This document shows positions 1-5,455 of a stretch of DNA of 5,455 nucleotides, one piece after another; position 1 is the stretch's first letter, and each line of letters starts with the position of its first letter. The notes beneath the pieces were generated by a model. The model was not told where the DNA came from. It saw only the letters and a program-made list of their open reading frames with translations, and ran no database searches. The position numbers and the translations under genes were made by a program. The stretch covers positions 1-5,455 of the forward strand of contig CALAEB010000273.1 of assembly GCA_937890875.1 (NCBI GenBank), read 5' to 3'. Origin of the DNA: an uncultured Anaerolineaceae bacterium (GTDB taxonomy: Bacteria; Chloroflexota; Anaerolineae; Anaerolineales; Anaerolineaceae).

Positions 1-120
1 GCCAGAAATTCGGAATCCGAACAAAGCGCTTTATTGTTATCGTGTCATTTGAAACAGATCGCTATATTTCGGATGATCCGTCAAGCACGGCCATCCGTCC
101 CGGCGCGAAATGTTTTGAAT
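1..120. other. Left-edge stretch with no supported gene
   Basis: This stretch lies 3' of the response regulator. Two plus-strand frames are open from the window edge: one stops at about 50-52 and one at 135-137. Either could be the tail of a gene converging on the regulator, but neither is long enough or recognisable enough to call. Short palindromes are visible at 9-21 (TTCGGA-A-TCCGAA) and 70-80 (CGGAT-G-ATCCG). Neither is followed by a T-run on either strand, so I do not call a terminator. Confidence 0.3.
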
Positions 121-774
121 CTACAAATAATCCTTAAGATTGTGTTCAACGGCATATGCCGCCGCTTCAGCCCGGTTGCTGGTGCCTAATTTGGAGAGAA
201 TACTGCTCACATAATTGCGAACGGTCCCTTCGCCGAGAAACAACGATTTTGCGATCTCACGATTCGTTTTTCCTTCGGAAACCAGAATCAGCACATGCTT
301 TTCCTGTTGGCTCAGAATTGCAAAAGCCGAAGCTTCCTCTTCTTTAACTGCCCTGCGAACCTCCTGAAAAACGCGCTGTGTTACCAGCGGATCCAGCAAT
401 GCATCACCCCGGCTGACAGATTCCAGTGAACGGATCAAATCTTCACTGCTGATTTGTTTCAGCAGATAGCCGGAAGCCCCCGCCCGGATAGCGGAAAATA
501 ACATCTCATCTTCCGCATAAGAAGTCAGCATCACCACCCGAACTTCCGGATAGTTCTGCGTAATTTCCTCACAAGCATCAATACCCGAAACTCCGGGGAG
601 CCGAATATCCATTAGAACAATGTCAGGACGGATTTTTCCGGTCATTTCGATCGCTTCTTTTGCGTTGCTCGCTTCACCGACGACTTCGAACTGTGAGCTT
701 TGTTCCAATAACGCCTTGATCCCAAGCCTCACAACCTCATGATCGTCAACAAGTACTATGCGCATTTTAGCCAT
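121..774 (-). CDS. NarL/LuxR-family two-component response regulator
   Basis: This is a cytoplasmic DNA-binding response regulator that should be switched on by phosphotransfer from a histidine kinase. The receiver domain (about residues 4-120) has every catalytic residue: acidic pair D10-D11, phosphoacceptor D56 in LMDIRLP, switch T84 and conserved K106. A linker of about 30 residues leads to a LuxR/GerE helix-turn-helix domain (about 152-212) with [17 protein letters not shown] and the recognition-helix region [14 protein letters not shown]. At 217 residues it is full length for the family and resembles DevR/LiaR/NarL proteins. The start is the first ATG of the MAKM N-terminus, because a CAGGAG ribosome site lies 10 nt upstream of it and would be too far from the second ATG. 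The stop is TAG. No kinase gene is visible in the window, so the partner and signal are unknown. A good promoter sits directly upstream. It is divergent from the flavoprotein gene, which it might regulate (inference only). Confidence 0.95.
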   Translation of the reverse strand: MAKMRIVLVDDHEVVRLGIKALLEQSSQFEVVGEASNAKEAIEMTGKIRPDIVLMDIRLPGVSGIDACEEITQNYPEVRVVMLTSYAEDEMLFSAIRAGASGYLLKQISSEDLIRSLESVSRGDALLDPLVTQRVFQEVRRAVKEEEASAFAILSQQEKHVLILVSEGKTNREIAKSLFLGEGTVRNYVSSILSKLGTSNRAEAAAYAVEHNLKDYL

Positions 775-784
775 TATGCTGGAA

Positions 785-790
785 CTCCTG
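785..790 (-). promoter_or_regulatory. Ribosome binding site of the response regulator
   Basis: CAGGAG on the minus strand ends 10 nt before the ATG at 774-772. It is the strongest Shine-Dalgarno sequence in the window and fixes the start codon of the response regulator. Confidence 0.7.
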
Positions 791-800
791 ACTTTTAGAG

Positions 801-829
801 ATAGTATGATTAATAAATTTCAACGTCAA
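801..829 (-). promoter_or_regulatory. Sigma70-type promoter of the response regulator
   Basis: Read on the minus strand, a -35 box TTGACG (829-824) is followed by exactly 17 nt and a -10 box TACTAT (806-801). Each box differs from consensus by one base. The expected transcription start near 794 gives a leader of about 20 nt that includes the CAGGAG ribosome site. Spacing, match and position all fit. The promoter has not been shown experimentally. Confidence 0.6.
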
Positions 830-848
830 ATGCAACATGCAAATAAAG

Positions 849-854
849 TATAAT
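849..854 (+). promoter_or_regulatory. Candidate -10 box (TATAAT) upstream of the flavoprotein gene
   Basis: A perfect TATAAT lies 80 nt upstream of the flavoprotein ATG. No good -35 hexamer occurs at 16-18 nt spacing, so activity would need an activator or the motif is a chance match in AT-rich DNA. A 14-bp dyad begins 2 nt after it, where an operator would overlap the transcription start. Confidence 0.3.
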
Positions 855-856
855 GT

Positions 857-870
857 CATATTTGAATATG
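857..870. promoter_or_regulatory. 14-bp dyad, candidate operator in the divergent intergenic region
   Basis: CATATT and AATATG form a perfect inverted repeat with a 2-nt spacer (TG). The hexamer ATGTCA occurs at 853-858 and again at 868-873, a direct repeat with a 15-nt period that overlaps the dyad. The site lies between the promoters of the divergent response regulator and flavoprotein genes. It has the size and symmetry of a dimeric regulator site, but the DNA is AT-rich and no regulator is assigned. Confidence 0.3.
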
Positions 871-894
871 TCAAAATATACGCTTCGAGTTAAC

Positions 895-903
895 TGGTAA
901 AAT
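895..903 (+). promoter_or_regulatory. Candidate extended -10 promoter of the flavoprotein gene
   Basis: TGGTAAAAT matches an extended -10 element (TGn followed by TAAAAT, one mismatch to TATAAT). A start near 910 would give a leader of about 25 nt, with a weak AAGG ribosome site at 924-927, 7 nt before the ATG. No clear -35 box is present, which extended -10 promoters tolerate. Confidence 0.35.
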
Positions 904-934
904 TGTACACCAAAAAATAAAGCAAGGCAAACAA

Positions 935-1648
935 ATGAAACTCGGAATCTTGGGTGCTGGTCCGGCCGGGATCTTTGCGGCGCTTAAAATCCGTAATATC
1001 ACTATGAATGATGTTCATCTTTTCGATTTAAATCCAACGATCGGAAGGAAATTCGCCGCGACCGGCAGCGGGCGATGCAACATCACCAACCTCCGACTGA
1101 AAAAAGAAGACTACTACAGTATTCAGAAATCAGACCTTTCGGCAATGATCGAACGGTTCCCGCCGCAGGAGATCCGCAAAATCCTTGAAAGCGAAGGCAT
1201 CCCGACCACTGTCACCGATGACGGCTGGGTTTATCCGCTTTCATTTTCAGCCTTGAACGTAACCCGGATCCTGCGGAATAACCTGTTGTCCGCAGGCGTC
1301 AGTCTGTTTGAAAACGCCCGGATCACCGCACTGCGGCGGAAAGGGTCGCAATTTCTGTTTTCGCTGGATAACAACCCCAATCCGCTGAATTTTGATCGGG
1401 TGATCATCGCCAGCGGCGGAAAAGCGCATCCGCAGCTGCAGGCCGATACTTCGATCATCACCTCGATCCAAAAGATGGGTATAACGCTCCTGCCATTCCG
1501 CCCGGCATTGGCTCCGATTGAACTGGAAGAAAAAACTTTCCAGGCGCTCAGCGGTGTCCGGCTGGACGCCGGATTAAGCCTGTATCAGAATGACCATCTG
1601 GTAAAACATTCGGAAGGGAACATCATTATCACCGATTTTGACCTTTAA
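935..1648 (+). CDS. N-terminal fragment of the HI0933-type flavoprotein (FAD-binding part)
   Basis: This 237-residue open frame carries the dinucleotide-binding fold. GAGPAG at residues 7-12 is the GxGxxG loop after the first beta strand. The family signature GRKFAATGSGRCNITN lies at 37-52. A second FAD-fold element, RVIIASGGKAHPQ, follows around residues 154-166. The frame ends at the TAA inside the region that should lead into the rest of the inserted domain and back to the FAD fold, so the fragment alone lacks the C-terminal part of the flavin site and is unlikely to be a working enzyme. The ATG is chosen because the Rossmann strand begins at once (MKLGILGAGPAG) and a weak AAGG lies 7 nt upstream. 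Confidence 0.7.
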   Translation: MKLGILGAGPAGIFAALKIRNITMNDVHLFDLNPTIGRKFAATGSGRCNITNLRLKKEDYYSIQKSDLSAMIERFPPQEIRKILESEGIPTTVTDDGWVYPLSFSALNVTRILRNNLLSAGVSLFENARITALRRKGSQFLFSLDNNPNPLNFDRVIIASGGKAHPQLQADTSIITSIQKMGITLLPFRPALAPIELEEKTFQALSGVRLDAGLSLYQNDHLVKHSEGNIIITDFDL

Positions 1649-1649
1649 C

Positions 1650-1696
1650 GATCAGGCTCAAATGGTCCCGGGGCAATGAATCTGAGCCATCTGATC
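1650..1696 (+). other. Potential stem-loop starting 1 nt after the in-frame stop
   Basis: GATCAGGCTCA (1650-1660) can pair with TGAGCC (1683-1688) plus TGATC (1692-1696), giving 11 base pairs with a 3-nt bulge (1689-1691) and a 22-nt loop. The stem begins one base after the TAA of the interrupted flavoprotein gene. A structure just 3' of a stop is typical of some recoding signals, but known bacterial cases with such a structure (selenocysteine) use UGA, not UAA. It may be coincidence. Confidence 0.25.
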
Positions 1697-2170
1697 ACAC
1701 AGGATGCCGTTCGGGAACAATCGCTTCAAATCGACTTTCTGTGCGAAGAGAAAGCTGCCTTTTTGGAAGGCCGTTATTTCGAGGCGTCCCGATCGCCTTT
1801 CTTTTATAAGAATCTTTATTTATCTATCCTGCCGGAAAAAGTCGTCGATTTTTTCTTCAAAAAATGGCGCCTGACGGAGACAACCGCGGGAGAATCCATT
1901 CCCGCTGCTATTTTCCGGAAGCATAAAAGTGAACTGCGCGGTTTCCCGGTAAAAATCCGGGGAGTGAAAGGATATCCATTCGCGCAGGTTTCGGCCGGCG
2001 GTGTCCCGCTTTCCGAGATAAATCTCAGCAGCATGGAATCAAAAAAAATTCCCGGCCTTTTTTTTGCCGGGGAAATTTTGGACGTTGTTGGACCCTGCGG
2101 AGGGTATAACCTGCATTGGGCGATTTCAACCGGGCTCGCAGCAGGCGAAGCCGCTGCACTCCAGCCATAA
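1676..2170 (+). CDS. C-terminal fragment of the HI0933-type flavoprotein
   Basis: This 164-residue stretch is the downstream half of the same flavoprotein. It holds the end of the inserted domain and then the closing part of the FAD fold. Visible motifs are YPFAQVSAGGVPLSEI (about residues 100-115), KKIPGLFFAGEILDVVGPCG (about 123-142) and GGYNLHWAISTGLAAGEA (about 142-159), all typical of the family C-terminus. The ATG at 1676 is only the first Met after the in-frame stop. It has GGGG just 2 nt upstream, too close for good initiation, so independent translation looks poor. The conserved motif actually starts upstream of this Met (SGSNGPGAMNLS). It ends in TAA, 25 nt before the 3' end of convergent typA. 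Confidence 0.65.
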   Translation: MNLSHLITQDAVREQSLQIDFLCEEKAAFLEGRYFEASRSPFFYKNLYLSILPEKVVDFFFKKWRLTETTAGESIPAAIFRKHKSELRGFPVKIRGVKGYPFAQVSAGGVPLSEINLSSMESKKIPGLFFAGEILDVVGPCGGYNLHWAISTGLAAGEAAALQP

Positions 2171-2195
2171 TTTCGAATCGACACCCGAAAGGGCT

Positions 2196-4043
2196 CTACC
2201 CGATCTTTTCTTTGTGCTGCTGTTTCCCGCGTTCTTCCAGATTCAGAATCCGTTTCCGGATCCGGAAATTGATCGGCGTGACCTCCAACAGCTCATCTTC
2301 CGCCAGATATTCGATCGCTTCATCCAGGCTCATCTGACGGATGGCATTCAGCCGCACTTCAATATCTTTGTTGGACTGGCGCATGTTGGTCAGATGTTTC
2401 TTCTTGCAGACATTGACCGCCAGATCGGTCACCCGCATCGATTCGCCGACTACCATGCCTTCATACACATCCACGCCAGGCCCGACAAACAAAACACCGC
2501 GTTCTTCCGCATTTTTCAAGCCATAGGTGCTGGTTTGCCCCGTTTCCCAGGCCACGATGGAATTGGTATTGCGGTTCGATATCGGTCCGGCGTACGGAGC
2601 GTATTCGAAGAAAGATGTATTAATGATCCCCATTCCATGCGTTGCGGTCAGAAACTGGTATCGGAACCCCAGCAGCCCGCGCGTCGGAATGATGTAATAA
2701 AGATGAACCGACCCGTCCGGGTTGTCAGCCATGTCCTGCATCCGGCCTTTCCGCGTTCCCATCATTTCGACAACCGTACCAACCGTATCCGGGCTGGTAT
2801 CGATGTGGACCTCCTCATATGGTTCCAGCGTTTCACCGTTAACGCCGGTCATAAAAATAACTTCCGGCCGCGAGACCTGGAATTCATAGCCCTCGCGCCG
2901 CATGGTTTCGATCAGAATCGCCAGATGAAGTTCACCCCGGCCGGAAACAATAAAACTTTCTGTGCTGTCCGTATCTTCGACCCGCAGCGCGACATTATTG
3001 CGAAGTTCGCCAAATAAACGCTCCCGCAGCTTCCTGGAAGTTCCCCATTTTCCTTCCCGGCCCGCAAAGGGCGATGAATTGACACCGAAAGTCATTTTCA
3101 CAGTCGGCTCTTCCACCGAGATTGCCGGCAGCGCGTCCGGATGTTCCGGGTCGGCCAGTGTCTCACCGATCAGAACATTCTCCAGTCCAGCAATGGAAAT
3201 AATATCGCCCGCATATGCGACATCGGTCTCGACTTTGTTCAATCCGCTGTAGACATACAGATACCGCGCTTTTTCGGGAACAATCGATCCGTCCAATTTG
3301 ATGCGCGCCATATTCATACCTGCAGTAATCTTTCCGCGGTGAATCCGTCCGATCGCGTTCAAACCGCGATAATCATCGTAGGAAATATTAGTCACAACAA
3401 TCTGAAACGGTTCGTCAATTTCAACCGCCGGCGGATCAATTTTCCGCAGGATTGTTTCAAATAAAGGCTGGAGATTGGGAGATAATTCTTCCGTATACCC
3501 GGCGCGCCCTTCAATGCCGTTGGCATAAAGAATCGGGAAATCGGTTTGTTCTTCACTCGCGCCCAGCTCAACAAAAAGATCGAACGTTTTGTTCAACGTT
3601 CGATCCGGATCTGCGTCTTTCCGATCCATCTTGTTGATCACGACGATGATTTTGTGTCCCATCGCCAGCGCTTTTTTAAGCACAAAACGGGTCTGAGGCA
3701 TCGGTCCCTCAGCCGCATCCACCAACAGCAGCGCGCCATCCACCATATTCATAACGCGCTCCACTTCCCCGCCAAAATCCGCATGGCCAGGCGTGTCAAC
3801 AATGTTGATTTTAACCAGTTCGCCGGTTTCCTGGTCCGGGATCGTAATCGCCGTATTTTTCGCAAGAATCGTAATACCGCGCTCGCGCTCCAGTGCGTTG
3901 GAATCCATAATCCGTTCCTCAACCTGTTGATTCTCACGGAAAACTTTGGCCTGTTTTAACATCGCATCGACCAGCGTCGTCTTTCCGTGATCAACATGAG
4001 CGATAATCGCAATATTCCGAATGTCTTTTCGTTCTGATACCAT
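2196..4043 (-). CDS. typA: TypA/BipA ribosome-associated GTPase
   Basis: TypA (BipA) is a translational GTPase of the EF-G/LepA group that binds the ribosome and supports 50S assembly, notably under cold or other stress. The GTPase motifs are all present: G1 AHVDHGKT (15-22), switch I ERERGIT (52-58), G3 DTPGH (83-87) and G4 NKMD (137-140). A beta-barrel domain follows (about 205-300), then EF-G-like domains III and V (about 305-480, including [18 protein letters not shown]). The last part is the TypA-specific C-terminal domain, with [27 protein letters not shown] and [14 protein letters not shown]. At 615 residues it has the normal family length. The start is well placed because [15 protein letters not shown] begins eight residues in. 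It has no clear Shine-Dalgarno site: the 9-nt gap after the upstream transporter gene is A/T only, which suggests translational coupling in one operon. It ends in TAG. Confidence 0.97.
   Translation of the reverse strand: MVSERKDIRNIAIIAHVDHGKTTLVDAMLKQAKVFRENQQVEERIMDSNALERERGITILAKNTAITIPDQETGELVKINIVDTPGHADFGGEVERVMNMVDGALLLVDAAEGPMPQTRFVLKKALAMGHKIIVVINKMDRKDADPDRTLNKTFDLFVELGASEEQTDFPILYANGIEGRAGYTEELSPNLQPLFETILRKIDPPAVEIDEPFQIVVTNISYDDYRGLNAIGRIHRGKITAGMNMARIKLDGSIVPEKARYLYVYSGLNKVETDVAYAGDIISIAGLENVLIGETLADPEHPDALPAISVEEPTVKMTFGVNSSPFAGREGKWGTSRKLRERLFGELRNNVALRVEDTDSTESFIVSGRGELHLAILIETMRREGYEFQVSRPEVIFMTGVNGETLEPYEEVHIDTSPDTVGTVVEMMGTRKGRMQDMADNPDGSVHLYYIIPTRGLLGFRYQFLTATHGMGIINTSFFEYAPYAGPISNRNTNSIVAWETGQTSTYGLKNAEERGVLFVGPGVDVYEGMVVGESMRVTDLAVNVCKKKHLTNMRQSNKDIEVRLNAIRQMSLDEAIEYLAEDELLEVTPINFRIRKRILNLEERGKQQHKEKIG
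3578..3605. repeat. Perfect 11-bp inverted repeat inside typA
   Basis: GATCGAACGTT (3578-3588) and AACGTTCGATC (3595-3605) are exact reverse complements separated by TTGTTC. On the coding strand they specify residues about 147-156 of TypA ([10 protein letters not shown]), just after the G4 motif. The repeat could form an 11-bp hairpin in typA mRNA. The match is longer than I would expect by chance in one gene, but the protein is not disturbed and no function is known. Confidence 0.6.
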
Positions 4044-4052
4044 ATTTTATTT

Positions 4053-4727
4053 TTATCCAATCCCGGATGATTTCAAATCCGGATCTTCTTTCTCTTTGAC
4101 AATATAAATCATCGGGACGCTGACCAGCGTTACCAAGAACTTCAGCACCACATTTCCAATAAAAATCTGCCAGACGGATTCAAGCGGCATTGTTCCGTAA
4201 AAAGCGACAAATGCGAATAAAAGCGAATCCACCGGCACGCTGAACGCATTCGAAACCAATACGCGCAGCCACTGATGTTTTCGGGTGACCTTCTCAACCC
4301 ACCAACTGTATACTTCCGTATCCAGCAGTTCGGAAACCACTTCGGCAATGATAGAGGCAACCGTGATCCGCCAGACAGGCGTCAGGACCTTTGTCCATTG
4401 TTCGCTCCCGCCGGCGTTCAGATCAACCGGAAGCAGCGAGAGCAGATAAAAACTGAGCGCCATGAACAGGTTGATCGCAGCGGCGCTGAAGATCAGAACA
4501 CGGGTATTTTCCTTGCCCATCTTTTTATGCGCCATATCACGGAGCGTAAATGAAAAAGGATAGATAAATGTGCCCGCATCCAGCGCAAAGCCGAACACCG
4601 AAACAATTTGCAGGCTGGCAATATCGGAAATCATCTGAACACCGATATACGCGGCGATCAGAACAACCATTGCCACGCCCGCAGTCTTCAGGGATACATT
4701 GGGATGGGTTTTCTCATTTTCAATCAT
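4053..4727 (-). CDS. VUT-family (YhhQ-like) queuosine precursor transporter
   Basis: This is an integral membrane protein of the VUT family (YhhQ, COG1738), whose characterised members import preQ0/preQ1 for making queuosine in tRNA. Its 224 residues contain about six hydrophobic spans (roughly 14-36, 43-61, 76-100, 118-137, 155-178 and 186-211). Family hallmarks are visible: FIYPFSFTLRDMAHKKMG (about 54-71), the acidic IIAEVVSELLDTEVYSW segment (about 126-142) and SVPVDSLLFAFVAF (about 163-176). It ends 9 nt before typA on the same strand, so the two are probably co-transcribed. The ATG at 4727 has no convincing Shine-Dalgarno site, and a TATAAT lies only 11 nt upstream. A later start at Met20 would cut into the first membrane span. 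Substrate is inferred from the family; no queuosine biosynthesis gene is in view. Confidence 0.9.
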   Translation of the reverse strand: MIENEKTHPNVSLKTAGVAMVVLIAAYIGVQMISDIASLQIVSVFGFALDAGTFIYPFSFTLRDMAHKKMGKENTRVLIFSAAAINLFMALSFYLLSLLPVDLNAGGSEQWTKVLTPVWRITVASIIAEVVSELLDTEVYSWWVEKVTRKHQWLRVLVSNAFSVPVDSLLFAFVAFYGTMPLESVWQIFIGNVVLKFLVTLVSVPMIYIVKEKEDPDLKSSGIG

Positions 4728-4738
4728 AACACCGCTGG

Positions 4739-4744
4739 ATTATA
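4739..4744 (-). promoter_or_regulatory. Candidate -10 box of the transporter-typA operon
   Basis: TATAAT, a perfect -10 hexamer, is read on the minus strand 11 nt before the transporter ATG. The best -35 match (TTCCGA at 18 nt spacing) is weak. Initiation about 7 nt downstream would leave only about 5 nt of leader, which with the missing ribosome site would make the mRNA nearly leaderless. Confidence 0.4.
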
Positions 4745-4748
4745 CGCA

Positions 4749-4774
4749 ATTTTTCGGAAAAATCGGAAATTTCC
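4749..4774. repeat. Two short dyads in the transporter promoter region
   Basis: ATTTTTC-G-GAAAAAT (4749-4763) and GGAAATTTCC (4765-4774) are perfect palindromes lying side by side, just upstream of the candidate -10 box and over the expected -35 region. CGGAAA is repeated at 4755-4760 and 4764-4769. This is where an operator would sit, but no regulator can be named and the DNA is low in complexity. Confidence 0.4.
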
Positions 4775-4787
4775 ACTGAAAACGGTG

Positions 4788-4844
4788 ATAGGAAACTGCG
4801 GTTCTTTTTTTCGCGAAGCGAAAAAAAGAACCGCAGTTTCCTAT
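4788..4844. repeat. Perfect 27-bp inverted repeat with 3-nt loop, possible terminator
   Basis: Positions 4788-4814 and 4818-4844 are exact reverse complements with no mismatch, separated by GAA. Each arm contains a GGAAACTGCGGTTC-type part and a run of seven T or A near the tip. The tip reads GCGAAGC on the plus strand, a heptamer known to form an unusually stable DNA mini-hairpin. The element begins 20 nt after the stop codon of the UroD-fold gene and ends 60 nt before the transporter start. A terminator for the UroD-fold gene is the simplest reading, but no T-run follows the stem on either strand. An RNase III-type processing site or a dispersed repeat are alternatives. The symmetry is certain; the role is not. 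Confidence 0.9.
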
Positions 4845-4864
4845 TTCGATAAATTCGATCACAT

Positions 4865-5455
4865 TCAGGAATGATCCAGGATCGCCTGATGAACCATTTT
4901 TAAGTTTTCAATGCTGGTATCTTTGGGAACCTCACAGCCGGCGGCGATGAACGTGTTGCCGCGTCCCTGAGCGATACACCCGGCCACCGCGTCGGCAACA
5001 GTCTGCGCCGACCCCTTCAGCATCACCGAAACCGGATCAAAATTTCCGCAGGCCGCCGCTGAATCGCCGAAGGTTTCCGCCGCCGCCTGAAAATCTACCA
5101 TCCAGTCAATGTCGATCATATCCGCGCCGCTTTCGAGCATATCCGCCAGCAAATGGCTGGTATTCCCGCAAATATGCAACTTTGCTTTTGCCCCGCTCGC
5201 ATGGATCACATCCACCAGTCTTTTTTCATAAGGCAGCGCCCATTTCCGGTACATCCGCCGGCTGATCAGCGAAGCCGCCGCGTCACCAATTCCGATCATA
5301 TCAGCGCCCGCCGCTATCTGCGCTTCGGCAAAAAGCGCAGCCTGTTCCACGCAAAATTCCAGCAGCGCTTCACTGAATTCCGGATCATCAAAAATTGAAA
5401 CCATCATCGCGGTGACCGTATGCAAGTCACAGGACTCCGCGAATGCGCCTTCAAC
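4865..5455 (-). CDS. UroD-fold protein, methyltransferase (MtaA/CmuA-like) type, 5' end outside the window
   Basis: This is the C-terminal part (196 residues visible) of a uroporphyrinogen-decarboxylase-fold protein. It resembles the MtaA/MtbA/CmuA branch, which moves methyl groups between corrinoid proteins and thiols, more than true HemE. The frame is open to the window edge, and the first in-frame start-like codon (TTG at 5425) is not a credible start because family-like sequence (EGAFAESCDL) lies before it. In visible numbering, HIC at 94-96 and the later C174 (AAGCEVPKDT) match the His-x-Cys and Cys that bind zinc in the methyltransferase branch. Other conserved parts are GADMIGIGDAAASLIS, SGADMIDIDW and ACGNFDPVSVML. 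It ends in TGA, followed by a large hairpin. No corrinoid protein or methyltransferase partner is in view, so the substrate is unknown; a demethylase or other UroD-like role is possible. Confidence 0.88.
   Translation of the reverse strand, partial: VEGAFAESCDLHTVTAMMVSIFDDPEFSEALLEFCVEQAALFAEAQIAAGADMIGIGDAAASLISRRMYRKWALPYEKRLVDVIHASGAKAKLHICGNTSHLLADMLESGADMIDIDWMVDFQAAAETFGDSAAACGNFDPVSVMLKGSAQTVADAVAGCIAQGRGNTFIAAGCEVPKDTSIENLKMVHQAILDHS

Larger units (their letters stand above)
935..2170 (+). pseudogene. HI0933/YhiN/BaiN-type flavoprotein gene interrupted by one in-frame TAA
   Basis: The two open frames 935-1645 and 1649-2167 are in the same reading frame and together encode one protein of about 410 codons, the usual length of the HI0933/YhiN/BaiN family of FAD-dependent oxidoreductases. 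The only lesion is TAA at 1646-1648 (codon 238), within the segment that reads ITDFDL-stop-RSGSNGPGAMNLS. Family members carry a continuous motif there, of the form G-x-x-x-x-T-x-x-G-x-S-G-P. Compared with that pattern, the window seems to have about four extra codons, including the stop. No other stop or frameshift is present, so the break is recent, a sequencing error, or tolerated by readthrough. TAA also ends the transporter gene, so it is not reassigned genome-wide. The physiological role of the family is poorly defined; the name baiN comes from work on bile-acid-dehydroxylating bacteria and does not prove that activity here. Confidence 0.75.

Noticed and set aside
3..137. Open plus-strand frame from the window edge, stopping at 135-137 and overlapping the regulator's 3' end
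   Set aside because: It has about 44 codons, no recognisable motif and no way to see its upstream part. It may be a gene tail but is unsupported.
1646..1648. Selenocysteine or pyrrolysine recoding at the in-frame stop
   Set aside because: The codon is TAA; selenocysteine uses UGA and pyrrolysine uses UAG.
2051..2071. CCCGGC / GCCGGG hairpin with T8 in the loop, terminator-like
   Set aside because: It lies inside the conserved KKIPGLFFAGE coding motif and the T-run is in the loop and not after the stem.
1816..2184. 122-codon minus-strand open frame opposite the flavoprotein C-terminal half
   Set aside because: The plus strand here encodes clear family motifs; the opposite frame is a by-product.
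2171..2195. CCC-GAAA-GGG hairpin between the convergent flavoprotein and typA genes
   Set aside because: It has only three base pairs. The T-rich stretch that follows on the plus strand is interrupted and already inside typA, so I do not call a terminator.
2064..3017. 317-codon plus-strand open frame antisense to typA
   Set aside because: It is a shadow of typA. The typA protein is unambiguous on the other strand, and the antisense translation shows no recognisable domain.
3546..3959. 137-codon plus-strand open frame antisense to the typA GTPase domain
   Set aside because: It is complementary to conserved G-motif coding sequence, has no family resemblance and no plausible start context.
4728..4864. 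preQ1 riboswitch upstream of the queuosine-precursor transporter
   Set aside because: I looked for the preQ1-I-type stem followed by an A-rich tail near a ribosome site and found nothing matching. The large hairpin is a simple perfect inverted repeat without aptamer features.
4865..5425. TTG at 5425 as the start of the UroD-fold gene
   Set aside because: The frame stays open with family-like sequence up to the window edge, and 186 residues would be about half the usual length.

Overview
This is a chromosomal window from a bacterium of moderate GC content with ordinary housekeeping and accessory genes. It contains no mobile element, CRISPR array, tRNA or rRNA that I can see. The mix of a DevR/NarL-type response regulator, a TypA/BipA GTPase and a UroD-fold protein of the methyltransferase (MtaA/CmuA-like) type would suit an anaerobe. 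The protein style reminds me of Chloroflexota (Anaerolineae-like), but that is an impression and not a demonstrated placement.

Layout, left to right. Positions 1-120 hold no gene I can defend. A complete LuxR/NarL-family response regulator lies on the minus strand (121-774). An AT-rich divergent intergenic region (775-934) carries a good sigma70-type promoter for the regulator, two candidate -10 elements facing the other way, and a 14-bp dyad. An HI0933/YhiN/BaiN-type flavoprotein gene follows on the plus strand (935-2170). It is interrupted by a single in-frame TAA at 1646-1648, and the reading frame is otherwise intact on both sides. It converges, with a 25-nt gap, on typA (minus strand, 2196-4043).

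typA is preceded by a gene for a VUT-family queuosine-precursor transporter (minus strand, 4053-4727). The 9-nt gap and shared strand make a transporter-typA operon likely. Upstream of the transporter is a short region (4728-4864) with a perfect TATAAT only 11 nt from the start codon, two small dyads, and a perfect 27-bp inverted repeat with a 3-nt loop. The right end (4865-5455, minus strand) is the C-terminal part of a UroD-fold protein whose N-terminus lies outside the window.

The genes do not form one obvious pathway. The response regulator has no kinase partner in view. The transporter and typA both bear on translation (tRNA queuosine supply and ribosome assembly or stress), but a functional link is inference only. 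The items most worth a second look are the lone in-frame stop followed immediately by a potential stem-loop, the 57-nt perfect hairpin, an 11-bp inverted repeat inside typA, and the near-leaderless promoter arrangement of the transporter. I found no convincing undescribed multi-gene system.
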